64,000 nucleotides of DNA from an uncultured Acetatifactor sp. (GTDB lineage Bacteria; Bacillota; Clostridia; Lachnospirales; Lachnospiraceae), in contig CANQJL010000002.1 of assembly GCA_947624245.1 (NCBI GenBank), positions 88,020 through 152,019 of the forward strand. The letters run 5' to 3'. How positions within the stretch are numbered: position 1 is the stretch's first letter; the number at the start of each line of letters is the position of its first letter. The notes beneath the pieces were generated by a model. That model was not told the DNA's origin. It saw only the letters and a program-made list of their open reading frames with translations, and did no database searches. The position numbers and the translations under genes were made by a program. Positions 50,169-59,616 of the stretch are shown one piece after another.

Positions 50169-51866
50169 TTACGTCAAGTATGCTTCCCATTCTCCCTCCC
50201 TGGCAAAGTGCTCCGCCTGTCGGTTCGCCCTGCGTATGATCTCCTCGTCATATCCCATGAGCTCCAGCAGTCTGATGGCGTTGCGGGTGGTGGCTTTCCC
50301 GTTCAACAGCCTGTAGTTGAACACCACATCGCCGTCCTTTACTTCCTCCTCAAAGTGATAGTTGTCAAATTTTTCACGGAGAAGCTCCGTCAGCTCGATA
50401 TCATGGGTGGCCGCAAAGCAGAGGATTCCCCTCTCCCCCAGCGAGGAAAGGATCTGTGTGGAGGCGGAAATGCGCTCCACGGTATTCGTCCCCCGCAGGA
50501 CCTCATCTACAAAGCACAGCACCGGCCGCTGTCCGGCAGAAGCGGCGTCAAGGATCCGCTTCAGCGCCTTGATCTCCACAATGTAGTAGCTTTCCCCGCC
50601 GCGGATATCGTCCCGAAGCGCCATGGAGGAATACACATAGAAGAGCGGCGCCCGGTACTCCCCTGCGGTGCAGGTGTGGATAGTCTGCGCCAGAACGGCA
50701 TTTATAGCGGCCGTCTTTAGGAACGTGGATTTGCCCGAGGCATTGGAGCCTGTGAGCAGCACGCCCCTCTCGGCGGATATGCTGTTCTTCACGGGGTGCT
50801 CCAGCAGAGGGTGATAGCCCTCCTCCATAACAAATTCCGTCTCGTCGGAAAAGACCGGCGTACAATACCCCTCCGTCAGGGACTGCCTGAAGGCCCAGAC
50901 GGAAATTGCGGTCTCCAGGAATCCCGCCACGGTGATGAGCCCGTCCACGTCTTCTATATGGCCTCTGAGATGCTTCAGCATACTGTTGAATTTGATCAGA
51001 TCCACATGAAATACCATGCGGATATAGTCCATGATCATTTCGATGGGATTGCCCGAAGCATTGGCGCTCCCCCTTGCGGGAGACAGGACCCAGAAGGAGT
51101 TGCGGCGCATGGCCTGCAGGGCCTTTCCGTGATTTTTAAGTCTCTCCCACTCCTCCGTGCAGACGGGGATCTGATGCTTTTCCAGTTTCTCGCAGACATC
51201 CGCAAGCCTCATAATATAGGCAAAGCTGACAATGTAAGGATCGATTTCGCCCTTCTCCTTAAAGTAGGAAGCGATATTGCCGGCGGCCAGCAGCGTGATT
51301 CCCATGATTGCCAAAGGAACGTTGAACCAGAGCAGTGCCACAAGCGGCAGAAACAGCAGATCCCTAAGAATGCTCATGCCGCTCTTGCGCTCGCCCAGAT
51401 AATCCAGATTGTCCAGATAATCGTACAGGGAAAATTTCCCCGTGTGACCGAGCTTTCGCATGGCAAGCTGCACCCGCACTCTCTCGTCCGGATGCTGCCC
51501 GAAATACTGCACGACTTCCTCCAGATGCTCGAGACGCGCCTTGTCCCGACGCAGGCTTCTCAGGGTATAGTACAGATACTCCTCCCCTGTGGCGGAAAGG
51601 GTATAATTCATTCTCTTAAAGATATCGTCCATACCCAGATCGTTCCAGGTAATGTCATCGATCTGTCCGTCCTCGGAATGTCTTTGGCTGTAGCTTCCCA
51701 TGCGCTCAAAACGTTCCGACGCATACTTCTTCTCACGCAGCTTTTCACAGCTGTCGTACAGACTCTCCGCAAATCGTTTCTCTTCCCGATGCGCCCGGGA
51801 TACCTCCAGCAGAAATACCGCAAGGAGGACCGCCGCCAGAGCCGCCGCAAAAATCACATATTCCAT
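50169..51866 (-). CDS. Membrane-anchored MutS-like ATPase
   Basis: A 565-residue protein with the MutS core and ATPase but no mismatch-recognition or Smr domain. One N-terminal helix (VIFAAALAAVLLAVFLLEV) and a hydrophobic hairpin around residues 170-200 (LLFLPLVALLWFNVPLAIMGITLLAAGNI) suggest membrane attachment. The ATPase has LLTGSNASGKSTFLKT, VLCFVDEVLRGTNTVER and LCFAATHDIEL. Family members of this type are common in Firmicutes and have no assigned job; mismatch repair is unlikely given the architecture. It follows the NCS2 permease by 45 nt. Confidence 0.85.
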   Translation of the reverse strand: MEYVIFAAALAAVLLAVFLLEVSRAHREEKRFAESLYDSCEKLREKKYASERFERMGSYSQRHSEDGQIDDITWNDLGMDDIFKRMNYTLSATGEEYLYYTLRSLRRDKARLEHLEEVVQYFGQHPDERVRVQLAMRKLGHTGKFSLYDYLDNLDYLGERKSGMSILRDLLFLPLVALLWFNVPLAIMGITLLAAGNIASYFKEKGEIDPYIVSFAYIMRLADVCEKLEKHQIPVCTEEWERLKNHGKALQAMRRNSFWVLSPARGSANASGNPIEMIMDYIRMVFHVDLIKFNSMLKHLRGHIEDVDGLITVAGFLETAISVWAFRQSLTEGYCTPVFSDETEFVMEEGYHPLLEHPVKNSISAERGVLLTGSNASGKSTFLKTAAINAVLAQTIHTCTAGEYRAPLFYVYSSMALRDDIRGGESYYIVEIKALKRILDAASAGQRPVLCFVDEVLRGTNTVERISASTQILSSLGERGILCFAATHDIELTELLREKFDNYHFEEEVKDGDVVFNYRLLNGKATTRNAIRLLELMGYDEEIIRRANRQAEHFAREGEWEAYLT

Positions 51867-51911
51867 TGAAAGACCGCCTTACTGTTGAACTTGTTTTCAG
51901 CTTTCTTCCCC

Positions 51912-53336
51912 TTATGCCACAAGGAAGAACTTGATCAGGAAGATCGCGGACAGAACGTAGGTCAGCACAGATACTTCCTTTGCCTTGCCGGTGAACAGCT
52001 TGATCACGGTGTAAGCGATCAGGCCGATACCAATCGCATGGCCGATGGAACCGGACACGGGCATGGCGATCAACATCAGCGCCACGGGAACGGACTGGCA
52101 GATGTCGTCGAACTGCACGTTCTTCAGACCGGTGATCATCAGAACGCCCACATAGATCAAAGCCGCGGAGGTAGCCGCTGCGGGAATTACGGCTGCTACC
52201 GGTGAAATGAAGATGCACAGCAGGAAGATGATACCGGTGGTCAGAGCCGTCAGGCCGGTGCGTCCGCCCGCTTCCACGCCGGAGGCGGATTCCACGAACG
52301 TGGTCACCGTTGAGGTTCCGGTAGCGGAGCCGACTACGGTACCTACTGCATCTGCCAGCAGCGCTTCCTTCATCTTGGGCATCTTGCCGTCCTTGTCCAG
52401 CATACCGGCACGGCTTGCCGTACCAACCAGCGTTCCGATGGTGTCGAACATGTCGATGATGCAGAACGTAACGATCAGCGTCACCACGGTGAACCAGCCA
52501 ATCTGGGCAAATCCGCTGAAGTTGAACTTAAAGAGCGTAGTGTCTACCATATCCTTTACGGGAGGCACGAAGGACTGTGTGGTCAGCGCCGCAAAGGGAT
52601 TGGTGTGGAGAAAGATCGCCTGCCCTGCCCAGTTGATGACGCTGGCCACCAGCATACCCAGGATCACGGCGGCCTTCACGCCCTTCTGTGCCAGAATCAC
52701 GATCACGAACAGACCGATGAACATCGTCGCAACGGTGAGGACCATGGTCGGATAACCGGAGCCCATGGTATCCCTTGCCAGCGTAGCCGTCAGGGAGCCG
52801 AAGAAATTGCTCATGGCATAAAAAGGCCCCCCCGTTTCGGAGTAGACGCCGGCGTTGGAGCCGAGGCCGATATTCATCAGCATCATGCCGATGGCAGGTG
52901 CAATTCCCAGCCTTACGCCCAGAGGAATGGCATCCACGATCTTCTCGCGAATATTCAGCACGGAGAGAATGACGAATATGAAGCCCTCAATCAGGATAAT
53001 ACACAGAGCCGCCTGAAAGGACTCGACGTAGGACATGCCGGTGACGGTGACGATATTTGCCACCACCAGCGCGAAAAAGCTGTTCAGTCCCATGCCGGGC
53101 GCCATGGCAAAGGGCTTGTTCGCCGCGAATGCCATCACGAACATACCGATGGCGGAGGCGATGCAGGTGGCCATGAACACACCGTTCCACAGGGGGCTTC
53201 CCACGTCAAAGTTGGTCAGCAGGTTCGGGTTCAGGGCGATGATATAAGCCATCGTCATGAACGTTGTAAGGCCGGCGATGATCTCGGTCCTTACATTGGT
53301 CTTGTTTTCTTTGAGATGAAAGATTTTTTCCAGCAT
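51912..53336 (-). CDS. NCS2-family guanine/hypoxanthine permease
   Basis: A 474-residue AzgA/PbuG-type purine transporter with about 13 helices. NVRTEIIAGLTTFMTMAYIIALNP at the start and AMAPGMGLNSFFA and GTSTVTTFVESASGVEAGGRTGLTAL are characteristic. Purine base uptake fits the adjacent PNP, cytidine deaminase and amidohydrolase genes. Confidence 0.95.
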   Translation of the reverse strand: MLEKIFHLKENKTNVRTEIIAGLTTFMTMAYIIALNPNLLTNFDVGSPLWNGVFMATCIASAIGMFVMAFAANKPFAMAPGMGLNSFFALVVANIVTVTGMSYVESFQAALCIILIEGFIFVILSVLNIREKIVDAIPLGVRLGIAPAIGMMLMNIGLGSNAGVYSETGGPFYAMSNFFGSLTATLARDTMGSGYPTMVLTVATMFIGLFVIVILAQKGVKAAVILGMLVASVINWAGQAIFLHTNPFAALTTQSFVPPVKDMVDTTLFKFNFSGFAQIGWFTVVTLIVTFCIIDMFDTIGTLVGTASRAGMLDKDGKMPKMKEALLADAVGTVVGSATGTSTVTTFVESASGVEAGGRTGLTALTTGIIFLLCIFISPVAAVIPAAATSAALIYVGVLMITGLKNVQFDDICQSVPVALMLIAMPVSGSIGHAIGIGLIAYTVIKLFTGKAKEVSVLTYVLSAIFLIKFFLVA

Positions 53337-53377
53337 TTTTTGCTCCTTCCTATGTGGTTTTACCAGAAAATCTATTG

Positions 53378-54685
53378 TCAGCGCTCTGCCTCTGTCAGAC
53401 GCTTTACAATCTCATTGCATTTTGCGTAGATGCCCTCCGCGCTCTCTCCCACGTTGAACTCGCCGTTTCGATATAGGATCTTGCCGTTTATCATGGTCAT
53501 GCACACATTGGATTTGCCCGCGCTGTACACAATGTTCTTCGGGATATTGTGAATGGGCTGCATATTGGGCTGGTGCAGGTCCAGCATGATGATGTCCGCG
53601 TATTTTCCTTTTGCCAGCACGTCGCATTTGGACAGGTGCATCGCCTTTGCGCCCTGCACCGTCGCCATATGCAGTACCTGCATGGCGTCAATGCTTGCGG
53701 CATCCTCCTCGTGCAGCTTGCTCAGGCCCGTCACAAGGAACATTTCCCGGAACATATCCAGACAGTTGTTGCTGGCGGGGCCGTCCGTGCCGATGGCAAC
53801 GGGAATCTTCTTTCGCAGATACTCCGCGATGGGCGCGATGCCGCTGGCCAGCTTCATGTTGGAGGCGGGATTGGTTATGACGTACAGTCTGCGCCTGCGG
53901 AACACGTCCATGTCCGCATCTGTCATGTGGACGCAGTGATAACCGCCGCCGCCGAACTCGAACAGGCCCATGCTGTCCAGAAAGACCGCCGGGGTCATGC
54001 CGTACTGACGCCTGCACTCCTCCACCTCTTTTTTTGTCTCCGCAAGATGGGTGTAAACCGGCGCGCGGTGCTTATGGGCGAGCTGCGCCAATCTGTAGAG
54101 AAGCTCCTTGGAGCAGGTATACTCCCCGTGAAATCCCAGCTGATAGCTGATCAGAGACTGCTTTTGATTCCATTTCAGATACTCCTCCTCCGTCTGTTCG
54201 ATAGAGGAGGTAAAATTGTTCAGACCGCTCGTCAGCACACAGCGCATTCCCATGTCCATACAGGCGCGCGCGATGGTATCCGGCGTCAGATACATCTCAA
54301 AGATGGACGTGATGCCGGACGTCAGATATTCCAGGATCGCCAGCTTGGTCAGATGATAAATGTCCTCCCCCGTCAGCTTCCGTTCCATGGGAAAGACCAT
54401 GTCGTTCAGCCATTTCTGCAGAGGCATATCGTCCGCATAGGAGCGCAGGAACGTCATCGCGGAATGGGTGTGCGCATTCTTAAATCCCGGCATGAGAAGA
54501 TTCTCCCTGCAGTCGATCTCCATGTCCCAGTTGATCTTCGGGAAATCCCGATCCCATTCTGCCTCCAGCTCCTCTGCGGCCGCCACGTATGCGATCTTTT
54601 CGTTCTTTACCCAGACCTCCCCGCGAAAAACAGGCCTGTCCTTCTCCATGGTAAGGATTCTTGCATTGTAGAGTCGGATATTCAT
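53378..54685 (-). CDS. Amidohydrolase of the SsnA/MtaD (TRZ/ATZ) family
   Basis: A 435-residue metal-dependent deaminase-type enzyme. The metal ligands are in MPGFKNAHTHSAMTFLRS (HxH), YQLGFHGEYTCS, VYTHLAETKKE and GTDGPASNNCLDMF. Members deaminate S-adenosylhomocysteine, methylthioadenosine, adenosine or guanine; the neighbouring purine genes favour a purine or nucleoside substrate. It overlaps cdd by 4 nt. Confidence 0.9.
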   Translation of the reverse strand: MNIRLYNARILTMEKDRPVFRGEVWVKNEKIAYVAAAEELEAEWDRDFPKINWDMEIDCRENLLMPGFKNAHTHSAMTFLRSYADDMPLQKWLNDMVFPMERKLTGEDIYHLTKLAILEYLTSGITSIFEMYLTPDTIARACMDMGMRCVLTSGLNNFTSSIEQTEEEYLKWNQKQSLISYQLGFHGEYTCSKELLYRLAQLAHKHRAPVYTHLAETKKEVEECRRQYGMTPAVFLDSMGLFEFGGGGYHCVHMTDADMDVFRRRRLYVITNPASNMKLASGIAPIAEYLRKKIPVAIGTDGPASNNCLDMFREMFLVTGLSKLHEEDAASIDAMQVLHMATVQGAKAMHLSKCDVLAKGKYADIIMLDLHQPNMQPIHNIPKNIVYSAGKSNVCMTMINGKILYRNGEFNVGESAEGIYAKCNEIVKRLTEAER

Positions 54686-55089
54686 TTGATGGAATCACCT
54701 CCAAAGCTGCTGGGTAGAAGCTCCCCCAGAGAATATTCCCGATAGTCGTCAGGGCTTTTCGCCACGATCACGGTAAGGTCCGGTCCGCCGAACTCGCTTA
54801 GGACCTGACGGCAGATGCCGCAGGGATAAGCATAGTCGGAAGGGTCTTCTCCCTCCATTCCTCCGGCGATGGCGACAGCCTTCCATTTTCTCTTTCCCGC
54901 GCTGACTGCCTGAAAGACCGCAGTCCGCTCGGCGCAGCAGGTCGCTCCGTAGGACGCGTTCTCAACGTTGCAGCCTGTAAAGACGGCTCCGTCCGCGGTA
55001 AGCACCGCGGCGCCCACCTGATAGTGCGAATAAGGAGCGTATGCATTTTCTCTTGCCTTCAGTGCCGCCAGAATCAGTTCCTCCCACAT
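54682..55089 (-). CDS. cdd: Cytidine deaminase
   Basis: A 135-residue zinc enzyme converting cytidine to uridine. YSHYQVGAAVLTADGAVFTGCNVENASYGATCCAERTAVFQA contains the Cys and Glu of the zinc/catalytic motif, and YPCGICRQVLSEF the second Cys pair. It lies between pnp and the amidohydrolase. Confidence 0.96.
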   Translation of the reverse strand: MWEELILAALKARENAYAPYSHYQVGAAVLTADGAVFTGCNVENASYGATCCAERTAVFQAVSAGKRKWKAVAIAGGMEGEDPSDYAYPCGICRQVLSEFGGPDLTVIVAKSPDDYREYSLGELLPSSFGGDSIK

Positions 55090-55203
55090 GCGGCCCGCCT
55101 CCTTCCTCGCTCAGCCGTTTTTTATCATTTATAAACGTTCCGATGTTTACATTTCTTCCATTTGCTCTCTTTTGTTCGGATCGTTCGTCTGCCAGCAAAT
55201 CCT

Positions 55204-56034
55204 TTACAGATCCGCCATCATTTTGACGGATTCCGTCACTAGCCGCTTGAAGTTGGGTGCCGCTCGGTCGGCTGCTTCCTGCACCTCCTCATGCGTCAGA
55301 GGAGCGTCGGTCATTCCCGCCGCGAGATTGCAGATACAGGAGACGCCGCAGACGCGCATTCCCGCATGCTTTGCGGCGATGGCCTCCACCACGGTACTCA
55401 TGCCCACAGCGTCGGTGCCCAAAGCCCGCAGCGCACGAATATCCGCCGGCGATTCAAAGGAAGGTCCCGTAAGCTGAGTATATACGCCTTCCTGCAGAAA
55501 GATTCCGTTCGCCCTTGCGGCATTCCTGATGATCTCCTGAAGCGCTCTGTCATATACGGCGCTCATATCGGGGAAACGGGTCCCCAATTCGTCGATATTG
55601 GGACCGATCAGGGGATTGGGCGCAAAGATGGCGATATGATCCCTGATCAGCATCAGGTCTCCTGCGTGAAACGAAGTGTTTACGCCGCCCGCCGCATTGG
55701 TAAGGAACAGGATCTTGGCCCCGAGCAGATGCATGAGCCGCGCGGGCAGTACCACGTCGTTTACGGGATAGCCCTCGTAATAGTGAACTCTTCCCTTCAT
55801 ACATACCACGGGAACATTGTCGATATATCCGAAGAGGAATCTGCCGGCATGTCCGGGCACGGTGGAGACGGGGAATCCCTTGATATCACCGTAGGGAACC
55901 TCACATTCCACTTTGATGCCGTCCGCATAATCGCCCAGTCCGGAGCCCAGCACAATGGCCACCTTCGGCACAAAATCCGTCTTTTGCCGAACACAGTCGC
56001 GGCATTCCAATAGTTTCCGGTAGATTTCATTCAT
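55204..56034 (-). CDS. Purine-nucleoside phosphorylase
   Basis: A 276-residue trimeric (PNP-I) phosphorylase. VAIVLGSGLGDYADGI is the phosphate loop, GHAGRFLFGYIDNVPVVCMKGRVHYYEGY, and FLTNAAGGVN and GTDAVGMSTVVEAIAAKHAGMRVCGVSCICNLAAG are conserved. It cleaves inosine/guanosine to base and ribose 1-phosphate. First gene of the nucleoside run, with a promoter just upstream. Confidence 0.95.
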   Translation of the reverse strand: MNEIYRKLLECRDCVRQKTDFVPKVAIVLGSGLGDYADGIKVECEVPYGDIKGFPVSTVPGHAGRFLFGYIDNVPVVCMKGRVHYYEGYPVNDVVLPARLMHLLGAKILFLTNAAGGVNTSFHAGDLMLIRDHIAIFAPNPLIGPNIDELGTRFPDMSAVYDRALQEIIRNAARANGIFLQEGVYTQLTGPSFESPADIRALRALGTDAVGMSTVVEAIAAKHAGMRVCGVSCICNLAAGMTDAPLTHEEVQEAADRAAPNFKRLVTESVKMMADL

Positions 56035-56084
56035 GTCAAATCTCCTCCTCTCAGGAAATATTTGGCACGTCCATACACCTTTAT

Positions 56085-56112
56085 ATTATCTTGTAAAGGT
56101 CAGGATTGTCAA
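56085..56112 (-). promoter_or_regulatory. Promoter of the nucleoside salvage operon
   Basis: TTGACA, 16 nt, GATAAT on the minus strand, about 50 nt before the phosphorylase gene. Confidence 0.65.
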
Positions 56113-56170
56113 TGAAATTATAGAAGCGGACACCAAGGATTCGCTGCAAAATTATACAGGCGCCCACGCC

Positions 56171-56204
56171 AAAAAGCAGGACCGCATAGGCGCCCCTGCT
56201 TTTA
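56171..56204 (-). terminator. Rho-independent terminator after spoIVA
   Basis: AAAAGCAGG-14 nt-CCTGCTTTTT on the minus strand, about 60 nt past the spoIVA stop. Confidence 0.8.
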
Positions 56205-56263
56205 TGGTTGTTTTTATTTTCTCTGCCGCGGCATTTCTCATGTGTCAGATAATATCTCATGCA

Positions 56264-57748
56264 TCAAATTATAATGCATACCATGCCGCCGTTGCTGTCG
56301 TTTACGATCTTTTGCATGGTATCCTGCAATTTTAACTGGCTTTCCTCGCCAATCACAGCCACTTTTGCGGCAATTCCGTCATTTACGAGCTGCTCCACGG
56401 TCTTTCCGAAAATATTGGTGTCCCAGATGCCTTTTTCGCTGTCGGTCTGGTTGATATATGCGATCAGATCGTCCGCCTGCTGTTGGGAACCGACGATGGG
56501 CGCGATCTCCGTCTCGATGTTGGCACGGATCATGTGAATGGAAGGACTGGAGGCCTTGATCTTCACGCCGAACTTGTTGCCGTGCTTGATCAGCTCCGGC
56601 TTTTCCAGTACGATCTCGTCCTTATCCGGCGTGACCACCCCGTAGCCCTTGATTCGCACCATATTGACTGCGTCCAGTACCTTGACATACTCGTGCTTCA
56701 TGGCGGCAAAGCTCTTCAGCTTGCTGATGAGCTGATACTCGTCGCGAATGCTCTCTCCCACCAGCTCCGTGAGCATTTCATAGTAATATGCCTCCTCCAC
56801 GTCGAGCTGTATGCGGATCACGCCGTCGGAGAGCCGGACGGCATCTGTCTTGCAGCGCTTTATGTATTCGCTTTCAATATTTATAGGACGCTCCAGCACA
56901 TCTCTTATCGTGCCGTAATCCTTCATCAGCCCCTTGATGCCGCCGATGATATCCTGCTTCATGCGGTTGTCGGCAGGCAGCATTTCCACCCACTTTGGCA
57001 TGTAAAATTCCATGGACGCGATGGGAAATTCGTAGAGGACATTCTCCAGCAGCATGTTGATGTCTTCTTTTTTCAGCTGCTCGCAGTTTACCGTGACGGC
57101 GGACACGCCGTACTTTTCCGTGATCTCCGCCATGGTTCTCTTTGCCTCGTCCGAATAGGGCTTCTGGCTGTTCACCAGCACCAGGAAGGGCTTATGCAGA
57201 CGCTTCAGCGCCAGTATGGTCTTCTCCTCGGCCTCCAGGAAATTCTCCCTGGGAATGTCGCCGAAGCTTGCGTCCGTGGTAATCACAAGGCCGATGGTGG
57301 AATGGTCGTTCATGACTTTGTCCGTGCCGATCTCCGCCGCCTGCGTGAACGGGATCTCATAGTCGAACCAGGGCGTCTTCACCATTCGCTCCACATCTTC
57401 TTCCATATGCCCCGCCGCTCCGTCCACCATATATCCCACACAGTCAATGAGCCTGACGGATACCTCCACGTCTCCGTTCAGTGTGACCTTGGCAGCCTCG
57501 TTGGGAATGAATTTGGGCTCCGTGGTGGTAATAGTCTTGCCGCCGGCGCTCTGCGGCAGTTCGTCCTGGGCCCGCACCTTCGCGTGTTCGTCTTCCATAT
57601 AGGGAAGTACCAGCTCCTCCATAAAGCGCTTGATGAAGGTGGACTTCCCCGTGCGCACCGGTCCCAGAACTCCTATGTATATCTCTCCCCCTGTACGGTG
57701 CTTGATATCATTGTACAGGTCATAGGTATTCATAGAATGATTTTCCAT
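56264..57748 (-). CDS. spoIVA: Stage IV sporulation protein A
   Basis: A 494-residue spore coat morphogenetic ATPase that polymerises on the forespore outer membrane. GEIYIGVLGPVRTGKSTFIKRFM is the Walker A; TEPKFIPNEAAKV and VRLIDCVGYMVDGAAGHMED are SpoIVA-specific; the C-terminus ends with a conserved short tail GGMVCIII. The ATG at 57748 is eight bases after GCAGGAGG. It follows tyrS by 90 nt. Confidence 0.97.
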   Translation of the reverse strand: MENHSMNTYDLYNDIKHRTGGEIYIGVLGPVRTGKSTFIKRFMEELVLPYMEDEHAKVRAQDELPQSAGGKTITTTEPKFIPNEAAKVTLNGDVEVSVRLIDCVGYMVDGAAGHMEEDVERMVKTPWFDYEIPFTQAAEIGTDKVMNDHSTIGLVITTDASFGDIPRENFLEAEEKTILALKRLHKPFLVLVNSQKPYSDEAKRTMAEITEKYGVSAVTVNCEQLKKEDINMLLENVLYEFPIASMEFYMPKWVEMLPADNRMKQDIIGGIKGLMKDYGTIRDVLERPINIESEYIKRCKTDAVRLSDGVIRIQLDVEEAYYYEMLTELVGESIRDEYQLISKLKSFAAMKHEYVKVLDAVNMVRIKGYGVVTPDKDEIVLEKPELIKHGNKFGVKIKASSPSIHMIRANIETEIAPIVGSQQQADDLIAYINQTDSEKGIWDTNIFGKTVEQLVNDGIAAKVAVIGEESQLKLQDTMQKIVNDSNGGMVCIII

Positions 57749-57763
57749 AGAAAAAACCTCCTG

Positions 57764-57784
57764 CATATACTGTTACAGTATATG
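57764..57784 (-). promoter_or_regulatory. Perfect 21-nt palindrome and possible sigma-E promoter before spoIVA
   Basis: CATATACTGT-T-ACAGTATATG lies 15 nt before the spoIVA start. On the minus strand CATATACT resembles the sigma-E -10 (CATACANT), with an AT-rich TAATTTA 14 nt upstream as a possible -35. The dyad would overlap the start of transcription. Confidence 0.45.
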
Positions 57785-57837
57785 TGGGAGGTCTTGGATA
57801 AATTACAGGGCAGTCATCTTTCCTTTATCTGTTTTTG

Positions 57838-59079
57838 TCACATCACTACCCGTTTAAAGCTCTTTTTGCCCCGCTTTACCACGATGCCCTCGCCCGAAAA
57901 CCGCTCCGGCCCGTAGGAGGTCTTGACGTCCGACACCTTTTCATTGTCCACTGTAACTCCGCCCTGCTCCACGGCACGTCTCGCCTCGGAACGGGAAGCG
58001 GTAAGCCCCGCCTTTACCAGCACGCCGAGAATGTCGATCGCCCCGTCGCGGAAATCTTCCTCCGTCAGCTTACAGGTAGGCATCTCCGCCGCATTGCCGC
58101 CGGCGAACAGCGCTCTGGCACTCTCCTGCGCCCTGTCGGCCTCCTCCGTGCCGTGCACCAGCTGGGTCAGCTCGTAGGCGAGAATCTCCTTTGCCTGATT
58201 TAACTGGCTGCCCTCCCAGCTCTCCATGTCCTTTATCTGCTCCAGCGGCAGGAATGTCAGCATCTTCAGGCACTTTATCACGTCCGCATCTGCCACGTTG
58301 CGCCAGTACTGGTAGAACTCGTAAGGGGAGGTCTTCTCCGGATCGAGCCATACGGCGCCCTTTTGGGTCTTTCCCATCTTCTTGCCCTCGGAGTTGAGAA
58401 GCAGAGTGATGGTCATGGCGTAGGCGTCCTTTCCCAGCTTCCTTCTAATCAGCTCCGTGCCGCCCAGCATGTTGCTCCACTGGTCGTCGCCGCCGAACTG
58501 CATATTGCAGCCGTATTTCTCATAGAGCTGCAGAAAGTCGTAGCTCTGCATAATCATATAGTTGAACTCCAGGAAGCTTAAGCCCTTCTCCATGCGCTGC
58601 TTGTAGCACTCTGCCGTCAACATGCGGTTCACGGAAAAATGCACGCCGATATCGCGGATAAATTCAATATAATTCAGATCTCTCAACCAATCCGCGTTAT
58701 TTACCATGATCGCTCGGGAATGTTCCTCCTTTTCCCCGCCGTCCCCGAACTCGATGAAACGGCTCATCTGCTTCTTAAAGCACTCGCAGTTGTGATCGAT
58801 GGTCTCTTTTGTCATCATGGTGCGCAGGTCGCTCCTGCCGGAGGGGTCGCCGATCATGGCCGTGCCGCCGCCGATCAGGGCGATGGGCTTGTTCCCCGCC
58901 ATCTGGAGCCGCTTCATCAGGCAAAGCGCCATAAAGTGCCCCACATGGAGACTGTCCGCCGTGGGATCAAAGCCGATATAAAATGTGGCCTTCCCATGGT
59001 CGATCAGCTCCTTGATCTCCTCTTCGTCCGTAAGCTGGGCCAGAAGGCCGCGCTCTTTCAGTTCCTCAAATACCGTCAT
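57838..59079 (-). CDS. tyrS: Tyrosyl-tRNA synthetase
   Basis: A 413-residue class I synthetase. [22 protein letters not shown] has the HIGH-type motif, [16 protein letters not shown] the KMSKS-type loop (KMGKT, normal for TyrRS), and [16 protein letters not shown] the tyrosine site. A C-terminal S4 domain ([17 protein letters not shown]) binds tRNA. The ATG at 59079 ([11 protein letters not shown]) is preferred by family length. A T-box leader controls it. Confidence 0.97.
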   Translation of the reverse strand: MTVFEELKERGLLAQLTDEEEIKELIDHGKATFYIGFDPTADSLHVGHFMALCLMKRLQMAGNKPIALIGGGTAMIGDPSGRSDLRTMMTKETIDHNCECFKKQMSRFIEFGDGGEKEEHSRAIMVNNADWLRDLNYIEFIRDIGVHFSVNRMLTAECYKQRMEKGLSFLEFNYMIMQSYDFLQLYEKYGCNMQFGGDDQWSNMLGGTELIRRKLGKDAYAMTITLLLNSEGKKMGKTQKGAVWLDPEKTSPYEFYQYWRNVADADVIKCLKMLTFLPLEQIKDMESWEGSQLNQAKEILAYELTQLVHGTEEADRAQESARALFAGGNAAEMPTCKLTEEDFRDGAIDILGVLVKAGLTASRSEARRAVEQGGVTVDNEKVSDVKTSYGPERFSGEGIVVKRGKKSFKRVVM

Positions 59080-59203
59080 TTTCCTGTTCTCCTTTTTTCC
59101 GCATTGATTACGTCGCCCGTTCACCACACAGACATCTTGCTCCGCCCAAACCTGAAAATCGTTCACATGCCATCATGTCCCGCCGCGGTGCCGAGCCGGT
59201 GCA

Positions 59204-59521
59204 CAAAAAAACCCGTCCTTATCGCTAAGGACGAGTCTTAAACCCGTGTTACCACCTTACTTCCCGCATGGCTCACGCCCTGCGGCTTGGCAGGTATCCA
59301 TCAATACCCCGGCAGATATCGGTGCCTCCGGCAAAGCCTACTTTTGTGCCCTGTCCCGTAAGCTCGGACTATAATCTTGTCCTTACGGCGTGCACATTTC
59401 AGCCCGCTGCTTAGAGATGTATTTCCCTCCGCCCTGCTTTGCGCCTCTCACCGTCCGGCAGCTCTCTGTCAGCCCGTAGCCAAAGGTACTTCTTCTCCTC
59501 ATCGCGTTCAACGTATTATGA
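59204..59521 (-). promoter_or_regulatory. T-box riboswitch (tyrosine) upstream of tyrS
   Basis: The conserved T-box AAGGTGGTAACACGGGTT is at 59241-59258 on the minus strand. Next comes the terminator CGTCCTTAGCGATAAGGACG plus seven T (59205-59235). A probable specifier is UAC (Tyr) within GGAAATACATC at 59419-59421. The element senses uncharged tRNA-Tyr and antiterminates. It fills most of the 540-nt gap between tyrS and hipT. Confidence 0.9.
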
Positions 59522-59527
59522 TTTGAC

Positions 59528-59556
59528 ATTATACAGGCGCTTACGCCTGATGTCAA
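59528..59556 (-). promoter_or_regulatory. Sigma-A promoter of the tyrS T-box transcript
   Basis: Perfect TTGACA, 17 nt, TATAAT on the minus strand. The spacer contains the dyad CAGGCG-TAAG-CGCCTG, and the -35 TTGACAT pairs with ATGTCAA just after the -10, making a long interrupted palindrome at about 59522-59556. Confidence 0.88.
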
Positions 59557-59616
59557 GCAATTTTAATTCAACCTGTCTTATACAGCTTTATCACCAGCAT
59601 CAAAAAATTCATGTCC

